From Oceanobacillus sp. HTM 045 (GTDB taxonomy: Bacteria > Pseudomonadota > Alphaproteobacteria > Rhodobacterales > Rhodobacteraceae), in the NCBI GenBank assembly GCA_009733745.1, contig WNWL01000002.1, forward strand, positions 310,001-374,000: a stretch of 64,000 nt of DNA. The letters run 5' to 3'. Shown piece by piece: positions 34,420 to 42,217 of this stretch. The position numbers and the translations under genes are program-made. The notes under the pieces are model-generated. The model worked only from the letters and a program-made list of their open reading frames with translations, made no database searches and was not told where the DNA came from. Each line of letters begins with the position of its first letter. Positions within the stretch are counted from its first letter, which is position 1.

Positions 34420-35360
34420 CCGGACGCCCCGCAGCGGGGAGGCGCGGCGAGCGCGGCCTCGGCGACGTCGGACCAGACGGTCTCGGCGCGCAGGTCGTTG
34501 AACAGCAGGTGCCAGCCCTCGTCGTAGCGGATCACGCGGTGCGCGCCGGGCACGGTGTCGAACACGGCGCGGATCTCGGTCTCCTCCACCACCTCGTCCT
34601 TCGCGCCGAGCAGCAGGATCGCGGGCAGGTCGACCGAGGCGGCGGCGGCCTCCGCCCGGTCCATCAGGCGGACGAGGCCGAGCATCTCGCGGGCGCTGGG
34701 CCGCGCGAGGTAGTCCGGGTCGCGCGCCAGCGAGCGCAGGTAGTCGATGTTGTCGGAGGCCTGGATGCGCACCACGCCCTCGCCGGTGAACCGCTTCTCC
34801 GGCACCCATGCGGCGGCGAGCCATGCGGCGGCGCGGTGGATCGGGTTGAGCCGGTCGCCGCCCCAGATGGCGGGCGCGGCGAGGACGATCTGGTCGGCGT
34901 CGAGCCGGTGCTCGCCCGCCGCGGCCATCACCACGCCGCCGCCCATCGAATGGCCGATCACGGTGACGGGCAGGCAGCCGGCCTCGGCGCGGACGGCCTG
35001 CGCGACGGCGGACAGGTCGTCGATCAGCGCCGCGGAGCCGGGCCAGGAGGCGCGGCTGTCGTTCCGGCCGAAGCCGCGCTGGTCGTAGGCGACGGTGCGG
35101 ATGCCCCGGGCCGACCAGTATTCCGCCGCCGCGGCGAAGGTGGAGGGGCCGTAGCTGCCGAATCCGTGCACCGCGAGGATGACGGCGCGCGGCGCGCCCT
35201 CGGGCTCCCATGTCGAGACGGCGAGGCGGGCCCCGGCGGGGCCGGAGATCGCCTCGCCCTCGATCACGGCGGGGGCGAGCGGCGGCACCGGCCCGAGCGG
35301 ACCGCCGGCGGCGCAGCCCGCGAGGAGGAATGCGGAAATGACGAGGGACGCGAGTCTCAT
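34416..35360 (-). CDS. Alpha/beta hydrolase lipoprotein
   Basis: A 314-residue serine hydrolase resembling monoacylglycerol lipases and lysophospholipases. The N-terminus is a lipoprotein signal (LVISAFLLAGC, lipid Cys about 16). Motifs are VHGFGSYG (oxyanion), GHSMGGG (nucleophile Ser), LLLGAKDEVVE (acid) and YDEGWHLLFND (His). It is probably anchored in an envelope membrane and acts on lipid esters; the substrate is unknown. It is coupled to the SseB-domain gene by a 4-nt overlap. Confidence 0.85.
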   Translation of the reverse strand: MRLASLVISAFLLAGCAAGGPLGPVPPLAPAVIEGEAISGPAGARLAVSTWEPEGAPRAVILAVHGFGSYGPSTFAAAAEYWSARGIRTVAYDQRGFGRNDSRASWPGSAALIDDLSAVAQAVRAEAGCLPVTVIGHSMGGGVVMAAAGEHRLDADQIVLAAPAIWGGDRLNPIHRAAAWLAAAWVPEKRFTGEGVVRIQASDNIDYLRSLARDPDYLARPSAREMLGLVRLMDRAEAAAASVDLPAILLLGAKDEVVEETEIRAVFDTVPGAHRVIRYDEGWHLLFNDLRAETVWSDVAEAALAAPPRCGASG

Positions 35361-35373
35361 GAAGGTACCGGTA

Positions 35374-35970
35374 TCATGTGAGTGCGGCGACTCTCTGGCG
35401 CAGCCACGGGACCACCTCTGCCTCGAACCACGGGTTCTTCTTCAGCCAACCGGTATTCCGCCACGAGGGATGCGGCAAGGGCAGGCATGCGGGCAGGTGG
35501 TCGCGCCACGCGGCGACGGTGGCCGTGACCGGCCCCGCGGCGCGGCCGAGATGCCATTTCTGGGCGTAGCCGCCGACCAGGAGGGTCAGTTCCACCTGCC
35601 CCATCGCTGCCAGCACCTTCTCGCGCCAGAGCTTTGCGCAGAGCTTCGGCGGCGGCAGGTCGGAGCCCCTGGCGTCGTAGCCGGGGAAGCAGAAGGCCAT
35701 CGGCACCACGGCGATGCGGCTCTGGTCGTAGAAGGTGTCGCGGCCGATTCCCATCCAGTCGCGCAGCCGGTCGCCGGAGGGGTCGTCGAACGGGATGCCG
35801 GATTCGTGGACCCGCGCACCGGGGGCCTGGCCGGCGATAAGGATTCGCGCCGTCCGCGACGGGCGGACCACCGGGCGCGGCGCGTGGGCGGTGTGGGTGG
35901 CCGCGAACCGTTCCGCGCAGGCGGTGCAGGCGCCGATTTCGGCGACAATGGTTTCCAGATCGGTACTCAA
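35374..35970 (-). CDS. Uracil-DNA glycosylase family protein
   Basis: A 198-residue protein of the uracil-DNA-glycosylase superfamily resembling the short single-domain group: GACTACA near the start, ILIAGQAPGARVHESGIPFDDPSGDRLRDW (in pieces), and HPSWRNTGW near the end. The two N-terminal Cys (ACTAC) are not clearly part of a 4Fe-4S set, since the later pair is not obvious. The start is a TTG at 35970 with GGGGAG just upstream. Repair of uracil in DNA is inferred from the family only. Confidence 0.8.
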   Translation of the reverse strand: MSTDLETIVAEIGACTACAERFAATHTAHAPRPVVRPSRTARILIAGQAPGARVHESGIPFDDPSGDRLRDWMGIGRDTFYDQSRIAVVPMAFCFPGYDARGSDLPPPKLCAKLWREKVLAAMGQVELTLLVGGYAQKWHLGRAAGPVTATVAAWRDHLPACLPLPHPSWRNTGWLKKNPWFEAEVVPWLRQRVAALT

Positions 35971-36084
35971 TCTCTCCCCGGCATGCGGAATTGTGACGAA
36001 TTTGCCCTGCGTACCCTTGCCAGATCGCCCAACTGATATGTATTTCCCCGGTGCAACGGGAACCACAGGGGGCAACAGATCACA

Positions 36085-36576
36085 ATGACGGCAATCCGCA
36101 TCGTGCTGCTGTCCGCCGTTCTGTTTGCCTACTGGCTCCTGCTTTCCGGACACTACGCGCCGTGGCTGGTGATCTCCGGCGCAGTGCTTTGCGTCGGGGT
36201 GGTGATATTCGCCTTCGCCAAGGGCGTGGTGGACCGCGAGGGATTCCCCTTCGGCCAGATCCTGCGCGGGCTGGTCTACTGGCCGTGGCTCTTGTGGCAG
36301 ATCGTGCTCTCGGCGCTGAACGTGGCGCGGATCATCGTCAGCCCAAAGATGCCGATCTCGCCGACCATGGTGCGGGTCAAGACCAAGCAGAAGACGCCGG
36401 TGGGGCTGACCACCTATGCCAACTCGATCACGCTGACGCCGGGGACGATCTCGATCGAGGTGTCGGAATCGGGCCAGTTCATCTGGGTCCACGCCATCAC
36501 CCATGACGGCGCCTCCGGCTTCGAGGACGACCCGATGAACGACAAGGTCGCCTGGATGGACACGGCGAAACCATGA
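36085..36576 (+). CDS. mnhE: Na+/H+ antiporter subunit E (Mrp/Mnh type)
   Basis: A 163-residue MrpE/MnhE protein, first gene of the antiporter operon. Two N-terminal membrane helices (about 5-22 and 28-46) and the conserved PKMPISPTMVRVKTKQKTP and ANSITLTPGT motifs are typical. Mrp complexes exchange cytoplasmic Na+ or K+ for external protons. The next gene starts after 34 nt. Confidence 0.92.
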   Translation: MTAIRIVLLSAVLFAYWLLLSGHYAPWLVISGAVLCVGVVIFAFAKGVVDREGFPFGQILRGLVYWPWLLWQIVLSALNVARIIVSPKMPISPTMVRVKTKQKTPVGLTTYANSITLTPGTISIEVSESGQFIWVHAITHDGASGFEDDPMNDKVAWMDTAKP

Positions 36577-36610
36577 ACCGGACCATGAACCGAGAGGGAA
36601 GGATCGCGGC

Positions 36611-36898
36611 ATGATGTTCGCCGTCGCCATCATCGCGGTGCTGATCGCCGCCGCGCTCGCCGTGGTGCGCGCGATGCTGGGGCCGACCGCGTTCGACCGG
36701 CTGCTGGCCGCGAACGCCATCGGCACCTCGGCGATCGTGCTGCTGGCGCTGCTCGGGTTCCTGCTCGGGCGGCCGGAGTTCCTCGACGTGGGCATCACCT
36801 ACGCGCTGCTGAACATGATCGGCACGCTGGCGGTGCTGAAGTTCTTCCGCTACGGCGCGCTGGGCAGCGAAGGGCCGGACAAGGAGCAGGGCCTCTGA
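36611..36898 (+). CDS. mnhF: Na+/H+ antiporter subunit F
   Basis: A 95-residue MrpF protein with three membrane helices. The motif RAMLGPTAFDRLLAANAIGTSAIVLL (quoted as AMLGPTAFDRLLAANAIGT) is characteristic, with the conserved GPT/DR pair. The stop overlaps the start of subunit G in TGATG. It begins with AAGGATCGCGGC upstream. Confidence 0.92.
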   Translation: MMFAVAIIAVLIAAALAVVRAMLGPTAFDRLLAANAIGTSAIVLLALLGFLLGRPEFLDVGITYALLNMIGTLAVLKFFRYGALGSEGPDKEQGL

Positions 36899-37449
36899 TG
36901 GATGCCGCACTCGACATCCTGAGCTGGGTCTGCCTGGTCTCGGGCGGGATCTTCTACGTGATCGGCGCTGTCGGGCTGATCCGGATGCCGGACGTGTTCA
37001 CGCGGATGCACGCCGTCTCGGTCTCGGACACGCTGGGCGTGGTGCTGATGATCACCGGAATGGCGCTGCAATCGGGCCTGACGCTGGTGACGGTGAAGCT
37101 CGGCATCATCCTGCTGGTGCTGATGGTGACCGGGCCGGTCGCGAGCCACGCGCTGGCCCGCGCGGCGCTGCATGACGGGCGCAAGCCGCTCCTGACCAAC
37201 GCCAAGGGCGAGCTGGTCGAGACCGACAGCTACGACATCTCGCTGGAACTCGGCGCACGGCTGACCTCGCCGCTGGTCTCCGAGCAGGTCGAGGAGGTGC
37301 GCGAGCCGGTCGAGGAAGAGGTGGTGGTCGTCACGCCCGACGTGCCGGTGGACACCGGTGCGGGCGAAAACGGCGCGGGCGAGAACGGTGCGGGTGAGGC
37401 CAGTTCCGGGCAGGCCGGATCCGGGGAGGACGAGCCATCGAAAACCTGA
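36898..37449 (+). CDS. mnhG: Na+/H+ antiporter subunit G with long acidic/Gly tail
   Basis: A 183-residue protein. Residues 1-100 are a typical MrpG: three helices with GGIFYVIGAVGLIRMPDVFTRMHAVSVSDTLGVVLMI (in pieces). After about residue 125 comes an unusual tail of acidic and Gly/Asn repeats (EEVREPVEEEVVVV, then NGAGE units). Family members are usually about 100-120 residues, so the tail is an extension. The repeats in DNA are nearly identical (37363-37400). Confidence 0.9.
   Translation: MDAALDILSWVCLVSGGIFYVIGAVGLIRMPDVFTRMHAVSVSDTLGVVLMITGMALQSGLTLVTVKLGIILLVLMVTGPVASHALARAALHDGRKPLLTNAKGELVETDSYDISLELGARLTSPLVSEQVEEVREPVEEEVVVVTPDVPVDTGAGENGAGENGAGEASSGQAGSGEDEPSKT
37363..37400 (+). 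repeat. Short tandem repeat in subunit G tail
   Basis: Units of about 15 nt coding NGAGE-like GAGEN blocks occur three times in a row with few changes. Confidence 0.6.
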
Positions 37450-37454
37450 TCAAC

Positions 37455-38009
37455 ATGGTGCTGCTCACGCTGATGGCGCTGATCACGCTGGCGATCGTGC
37501 GCGTGCGCAACCTCTTCGCCGTCGTCGCGCTGACGGGGGCGTTCTCGTTCCTCATGGCGAGCGTGATGATGGTGCTCGACGCGGTCGACGTGGCGATGAC
37601 CGAGGCATCGGTCGGCGCGGGCATCTCGACCGTGCTGATGCTCGGCGCGCTCTACCTCACCAAGTCGCGCGAGGCGCCGCCGCGCTTCAGCCAGGTGATC
37701 CCGGTCGTCGTCGCCGTGGGCGTCGGCGCGGTGCTGGTCTACGGCAGCCTGGAACTGCCCGGCTTCGGCCTCGCCGATACGCCGGTGAACACGCATGTGG
37801 GCGAGGCCTACATCCAGCGGGTCATGTACGACGCCGACATCCCCAACGTGGTGACGGCGGTGCTGGCCTCCTACCGCGGCTACGACACGCTGGGCGAGAC
37901 CGCGGTGATCTTCACCGCCGGGATCGGCGTGCTGCTGCTGCTGAGCCGCGGGCGCGGCGAGGACTCGCAGGCGGATGGCGGCGAGGAAGGAGGCGGCGAT
38001 GCGTCTTGA
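37455..38009 (+). CDS. Mrp subunit: MbhD/MbhE-like (DUF4040) C-terminal part of MrpA as a separate gene
   Basis: A 184-residue membrane protein. The first part (LITLAIVRVRNLFAVVALTGAFSFLMAS in pieces, AVDVAMTEASVGAGISTVL) is the DUF4040/MbhD domain. The second (GLADTPVNTHVGEAYI, NVVTAVLASYRGYDTLGETAVIFTAG) matches the MbhE-type end of MrpA. These normally form the C-terminus of MrpA; here they stand alone. Start: the ATG at 37455 lacks a ribosome site but is 5 nt after the previous stop. An ATC codon at 37437 lies 7 nt after GGGGAGG and could be the true start. Confidence 0.85.
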   Translation: MVLLTLMALITLAIVRVRNLFAVVALTGAFSFLMASVMMVLDAVDVAMTEASVGAGISTVLMLGALYLTKSREAPPRFSQVIPVVVAVGVGAVLVYGSLELPGFGLADTPVNTHVGEAYIQRVMYDADIPNVVTAVLASYRGYDTLGETAVIFTAGIGVLLLLSRGRGEDSQADGGEEGGGDAS

Positions 38010-38448
38010 TACGATCCTCCGGGTCTGCACCAAGCTCTTCCTGCCGTTCATCTGGGTGTTCGCGCTCTACGTCCAGCTTCACGGCGATTTCGGGCCGGGC
38101 GGCGGCTTCCAGGCCGGCGTGATCGCGGCCGCTGGCGTGATCCTCTACGCCATCGTGTTCGGCAAGTCGGCGGCGACGCGGATCGTGCCGAAATGGCTGG
38201 TCGAGGCGATGGTTCCGCTGGGCGTGCTGCTCTATGCCGGCGTCGGCGTCTACTCGATGCTGATGGGCGGAAACTACCTGGACTATGACGTGCTGTTCCA
38301 CTCGCCGCCGACCCACTACGAGGCGGTGCACGGACAGCACTGGGGCGTCTTTCTCGTCGAGATCGGCGTGCTGATTACCGTGACGGGGACGATGATCACG
38401 ATCTTCTATGCCTTCGCCGGGCGCGGCCGCAGGGAGGATCGCAACTGA
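37999..38448 (+). CDS. mnhB: Na+/H+ antiporter subunit B
   Basis: A 149-residue MrpB/MnhB protein: TILRVCTKLFLPFIWVFALYVQLHGDFGPGGGFQAGVI (in pieces) with the family motif GxxxPGGGFQAG, then a conserved GVLLYAGVGVYSMLMGGNYLDY. Four membrane helices are expected. The ATG at 37999 is taken because GGAAGGAGG lies about 5 nt upstream; an upstream ATG at 37975 looks less likely. It overlaps both neighbours. Confidence 0.93.
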   Translation: MRLDTILRVCTKLFLPFIWVFALYVQLHGDFGPGGGFQAGVIAAAGVILYAIVFGKSAATRIVPKWLVEAMVPLGVLLYAGVGVYSMLMGGNYLDYDVLFHSPPTHYEAVHGQHWGVFLVEIGVLITVTGTMITIFYAFAGRGRREDRN

Positions 38449-38813
38449 TGGAGATCCTCGACCAGATCACCCGGCACTACAACTACGTCATCACGATCTT
38501 CCTGATGATCGCCGGCGTCTACATCGTCGTCGCCAAATCGAACATGATCAAGACGCTGATCGGGCTGTCGATCTTCCAGGCGTCGGTCTACCTGCTCTAT
38601 CTCTCGCCGGGGAAGATCATCGGCGGCACGCCGCCGATCATCGGCGAGGGCTACGAGGTCTATTCCAACCCGCTGCCGCACGTCCTGATTCTCACCGCCA
38701 TCGTGGTCGGCGTCGCGACGCTCGCGGTCGGGCTGGCGCTGGTGGTGCGCATCCACGAGGCGTTCGGCTCCATCGAGGAGGACGAAGTGCTCCGGGAGCT
38801 CGAGCACGAATGA
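38448..38813 (+). CDS. mnhC: Na+/H+ antiporter subunit C (NuoK-like)
   Basis: A 121-residue MrpC protein, homologous to complex I subunit NuoK. It has three helices: YNYVITIFLMIAGVYIVV, then MIKTLIGLSIFQASVYLLYLS, then LTAIVVGVATLAVGLALVVRIHE (each quoted in part). The start ATG overlaps the subunit B stop; the end overlaps the next start as ATGA. Confidence 0.93.
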   Translation: MEILDQITRHYNYVITIFLMIAGVYIVVAKSNMIKTLIGLSIFQASVYLLYLSPGKIIGGTPPIIGEGYEVYSNPLPHVLILTAIVVGVATLAVGLALVVRIHEAFGSIEEDEVLRELEHE

Positions 38814-40414
38814 TCCCCGAAAGCTTCGTTCCCCACCTCCCGGCGCTCCAGATCGTGCTGCCGCTCCTCGCGGCGCTGATCGCGGCGCTGGTGCGCAACG
38901 GCACCGTCGGCTGGCTGCTGGCGCTGGTCGTCTCGTGGCTCATGGTGCCCGTCTCGATGGCGATGCTGGGCGCCGTTCTGGACGGCGGCACCATCTCCTA
39001 CGCGCTCGGCGGCTGGCGTCCGCCGCTCGGCATCGAGTACCGGGTGGATGCGCCCGCGGGCTACCTGCTGGTGCTTGTCTCCGCGATGGGCGCGCTGGCG
39101 ATGACCTACGCGCCGCGCTCGCTGGCCTCCGAGATCCCGGTCGGCAAGCGCGGGCTCTACTACTCCATGTACTTGACCTGCCTCGCCGGTCTGCTGGGCA
39201 TGGCGATCACCGGCGACGCGTTCAACGTGTTCGTGTTCATGGAGATCTCGTCGCTGGCGATGTACGCGATGATCGCGATGGGCAAGGACCGCCGGGCGCT
39301 GGTCGCAGCGTTCCAGTACCTGATCATCGGCACGATCGGCGCGACCTTCTACGTCATCGGCATCGGCTTCCTGTTCGCCTCGACCGGCACGCTGAACATG
39401 GTCGACATGGCGTTGCGGCTGCAGGACCTGGGCGACTCGCGCCCGGCCTTCGCGGGGCTGGCGTTCATCGTGGTCGGCATCGGGCTCAAGCTCGCGATCT
39501 TCCCGCTGCACCTGTGGCTGCCGAACGCCTACGCCTATTCGCCCTCGGTCGCCTCGGCCTTCCTGGCGTCGACGGCGACCAAGGTGGCCGTCTACCTGCT
39601 GCTGCGGTTCATCTTCTCGGTCTTCGGGGTCGACCAGACCTTCGACGATCTGCCACTGACGGAGTTCCTGCTGGTGCTCTCGGCGGCGGCGATGGTGATC
39701 GCCTCGGCGGTCGCGATCTTCCAGATGAACGTGAAGCGGATGCTGGCCTATTCCTCGGTCAGCCAGATCGGCTACATCACGCTCGGCATCGCGCTGGCCT
39801 CGCAGGCCGGCCTGACCGGCGGCATCGCGCATCTCTTCAACCACGCGATCATCAAGGCCTGCCTCTTCTTCGCCATCGGCGCGGTGGTCTACCGCTGCGG
39901 CGTGGTGAAGCTCGACCAGCTTGCGGGCATCGGGCGGAAGATGCCGCTGACCATGGGCGCGTTCGTGATCGCAGGCCTCGGCCTGATCGGCGTTCCGGGC
40001 ACGGCGGGCTTCGTCTCGAAGTGGTACCTGATCCTGGGCGCGGCCGAGCAGGGGCTGTGGCTCCTGGTGATCGTGATCGTGGTCTCGTCGCTGCTGGCGG
40101 TGATCTATGTCGGCCGGGTGATCGAGGTAGCGTGGTTCCGCGAGCCGGGGCCGGCACTGGCGAAGGCCTCCGAGCCGCCGTTCGAGATCCTCGCGGTGAC
40201 CTGGGCGCTGGCTGCGGGGACGATCTTCTTCGGCATCTTCACGCAGTATTCCGGCGGCGTCGCCGGGGACGCGGCGATGGTGCTGCTGGACGGGATCGGC
40301 CCGTCCGACGCGACGCCGCTCCTGACCCGTGACGAGCTGTTCGACCCGACGGTGAGCAGCGGGCATGTGGAGACGGGTGGCGGCGAGACCGGCGGCGGGG
40401 AGACGGGGCATTGA
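38810..40414 (+). CDS. Proton-translocating antiporter subunit, MrpD/NuoN-type (copy 1)
   Basis: A 534-residue proton-channel subunit with about 14 helices. Conserved points: FMEISSLAMYAMIAMG (Glu in TM5), GLKLAIFPLHLWLPNAYAYSPSVASAFLAS (in pieces; Lys in TM7), FQMNVKRMLAYSSVSQIGYI (Lys), and GVPGTAGFVSKWYL (Lys in TM12). It ends in a short repeat tail ETGGGETGGGE not seen in typical MrpD. Its stop overlaps the TTG start of the next subunit. Confidence 0.92.
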   Translation: MIPESFVPHLPALQIVLPLLAALIAALVRNGTVGWLLALVVSWLMVPVSMAMLGAVLDGGTISYALGGWRPPLGIEYRVDAPAGYLLVLVSAMGALAMTYAPRSLASEIPVGKRGLYYSMYLTCLAGLLGMAITGDAFNVFVFMEISSLAMYAMIAMGKDRRALVAAFQYLIIGTIGATFYVIGIGFLFASTGTLNMVDMALRLQDLGDSRPAFAGLAFIVVGIGLKLAIFPLHLWLPNAYAYSPSVASAFLASTATKVAVYLLLRFIFSVFGVDQTFDDLPLTEFLLVLSAAAMVIASAVAIFQMNVKRMLAYSSVSQIGYITLGIALASQAGLTGGIAHLFNHAIIKACLFFAIGAVVYRCGVVKLDQLAGIGRKMPLTMGAFVIAGLGLIGVPGTAGFVSKWYLILGAAEQGLWLLVIVIVVSSLLAVIYVGRVIEVAWFREPGPALAKASEPPFEILAVTWALAAGTIFFGIFTQYSGGVAGDAAMVLLDGIGPSDATPLLTRDELFDPTVSSGHVETGGGETGGGETGH

Positions 40415-41913
40415 CCAGCGAAACCCTCATTGCCGCGGCACTGCTGATCCCGTTCGCGGGCGCGGTGCTGATCGCCATCACCGGGCGGATCCCGAACCTG
40501 CGCGAGGGCATGACCCTGCTGACGGCGGGCACTCTCTTCGCCGTGGTCGTACAGCTGCTGGTGCGCGTGCTCGGCGGCGAGCGGCCGGAGCTGAAGGTCG
40601 TGGAACTGTTTCCCGGCGTGGACATCGCGTTCACGCTGGAACCGCTCGGCATGATCTTCGCCTGCGTGGCCTCGACGCTGTGGATCGTGAACTCGATCTA
40701 CTCGGTGGGCTACATGCGCGGCAACAACGAGCCGCGGCAGACGCCGTTCTACGTCTGCTTCGCCATTGCCATCGCCGGTGCGATGGGCGTGGCGATGTCG
40801 GGCAACCTGCTGACGCTGTTCCTCTATTACGAGCTGCTGACCATCTCGACCTACCCGCTGGTCACGCACAAGGGCACGGAGGAAGCCAAGCAGAAGGGGC
40901 GGGTCTACCTCGTCCTGCTGATCGGCACGTCCATGTGCCTGCTGCTGCCGGCGATCGTCTGGACCCTCGCCGTGTCCGGGACCACGAACTTCGAGCCGGG
41001 CGGGATCCTCGCCGGCGCGGGCCTCAGCGCGGTCGCGCTGACGATCCTCTACACCGTCTACGTCTTCGGGATCGGCAAGGCGGCGGTGATGCCGGTGCAT
41101 TTCTGGCTGCCGGCGGCAATGGTCGCGCCGACGCCCGTGTCCGCGCTGCTGCACGCAGTCGCGGTCGTGAAGGCCGGCGTCTTCTCGGTGGTCAAGATCA
41201 CGGTCTATGTGTTCGGGATCGACCTCCTGTCCGAGAGCGGCGCGTCGCTTCCGATCCTCTACATCTCGGGCGCGACGGTGATCGTCGCGTCGCTGATCGC
41301 GCTGAACCAGGACAACCTGAAGAAGCGGCTCGCCTTCTCGACCGTGAGCCAGCTCTCCTATGTCGTCATGGCCGCCGCGCTGGCGACGCCGGCGGCGATC
41401 ATCGGGGCGGCGCTGCATATCGTTGCGCACGCGGTCTCCAAGATCACGCTCTTCTTCGCGGCCGGGTCGATCTACACCGCGGCGCACCTGACCGAGGTCA
41501 GCCAGCTCGACGGCCTCGCGCGGCGCCAGCCGTTCACCTTCGCGGCGTTCCTGATCGGGGCCCTCTCGATCATCGGCCTGCCCCCCTTCATCGGCCTCTG
41601 GTCGAAATGGTGGATCGGCGTCGGCGCGGTGGACAGCGGATCGCTCTGGGTCGTCGCCGTCCTCATGATCTCGTCGGTGCTGAACGTCGCCTACCTCCTG
41701 CCCATCGTCGCTCGCGGCTGGTTCGCGGGGCCGAAGCCCGAAGGGGAAAAGCTCCACGAGGCGCCGGTGCCGGCCGTCGCGGCGCTTTCGGTCACGGCCG
41801 TGCTCTGCATCGTGCTGTTCTTCGCCGCGGGCTACCTGCTCTCGCTGGCGGAGATGATCGACACGCCTGCCTCCATCGCCTCCGCCAGCCTGGGAGGGGC
41901 CCATGCCCGCTGA
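40411..41913 (+). CDS. Proton-translocating antiporter subunit, MrpD/NuoM-type (copy 2)
   Basis: A 500-residue antiporter-like subunit, paralogous to the preceding gene. It contains LFLYYELLTISTYPLV (Glu, TM5), AAVMPVHFWLPAAMVAPTPVSALLHAVAVVKAG (in pieces), and NQDNLKKRLAFSTVSQLSY with FIGLWSKWW. The start is a TTG at 40411 within TTGA, overlapping the previous stop. Two tandem D-like subunits plus the A-like one below give three ion-path modules. Confidence 0.92.
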   Translation: MTSETLIAAALLIPFAGAVLIAITGRIPNLREGMTLLTAGTLFAVVVQLLVRVLGGERPELKVVELFPGVDIAFTLEPLGMIFACVASTLWIVNSIYSVGYMRGNNEPRQTPFYVCFAIAIAGAMGVAMSGNLLTLFLYYELLTISTYPLVTHKGTEEAKQKGRVYLVLLIGTSMCLLLPAIVWTLAVSGTTNFEPGGILAGAGLSAVALTILYTVYVFGIGKAAVMPVHFWLPAAMVAPTPVSALLHAVAVVKAGVFSVVKITVYVFGIDLLSESGASLPILYISGATVIVASLIALNQDNLKKRLAFSTVSQLSYVVMAAALATPAAIIGAALHIVAHAVSKITLFFAAGSIYTAAHLTEVSQLDGLARRQPFTFAAFLIGALSIIGLPPFIGLWSKWWIGVGAVDSGSLWVVAVLMISSVLNVAYLLPIVARGWFAGPKPEGEKLHEAPVPAVAALSVTAVLCIVLFFAAGYLLSLAEMIDTPASIASASLGGAHAR

Positions 41914-42217
41914 CCGTCACTACACGGACCGCCACCCGGACATCCTCGACGACGTGCCGATGAAGGAGGCCGACGAGCCGAAGCGCTGGCTGGACGAGAA
42001 GCGCAACGTCAACAAGATCGTCTACGCGGTCTTCATCATCTCGGGGATCCTGCTGGCCATCGACCCGCTGGTCCACAAGCACGGCTACTTCGAGATCGAG
42101 CACTGGTTCGGCTTCTACGGCATCTACGGCTTCGTCGGCTGCGTGTTCCTGGTGCTGGCCGCGAAGGAACTCCGCAGGCTCGTGATGCGGCGGGAGGATT
42201 ACTACGATGATCGGTGA
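41903..42217 (+). CDS. Small membrane protein of the Mrp operon
   Basis: A 104-residue protein with a charged N-terminus (about 40 residues) and two predicted helices (about 38-56 and 70-88) with a short loop LVHKHGYFEIEHWFGFYG. It overlaps the gene before by 11 nt and the gene after by 11 nt, so it belongs to the operon. Proteins of this size and layout recur in such alphaproteobacterial clusters, but I do not know a defined function. It may be an assembly or accessory subunit. Confidence 0.8.
   Translation: MPADRHYTDRHPDILDDVPMKEADEPKRWLDEKRNVNKIVYAVFIISGILLAIDPLVHKHGYFEIEHWFGFYGIYGFVGCVFLVLAAKELRRLVMRREDYYDDR

Noticed and set aside
35971-36798. Upstream extension of the uracil-DNA glycosylase frame
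   Set aside because: It is antisense to the mnhE and mnhF genes; the TTG at 35970 with GGGGAG gives the natural start.
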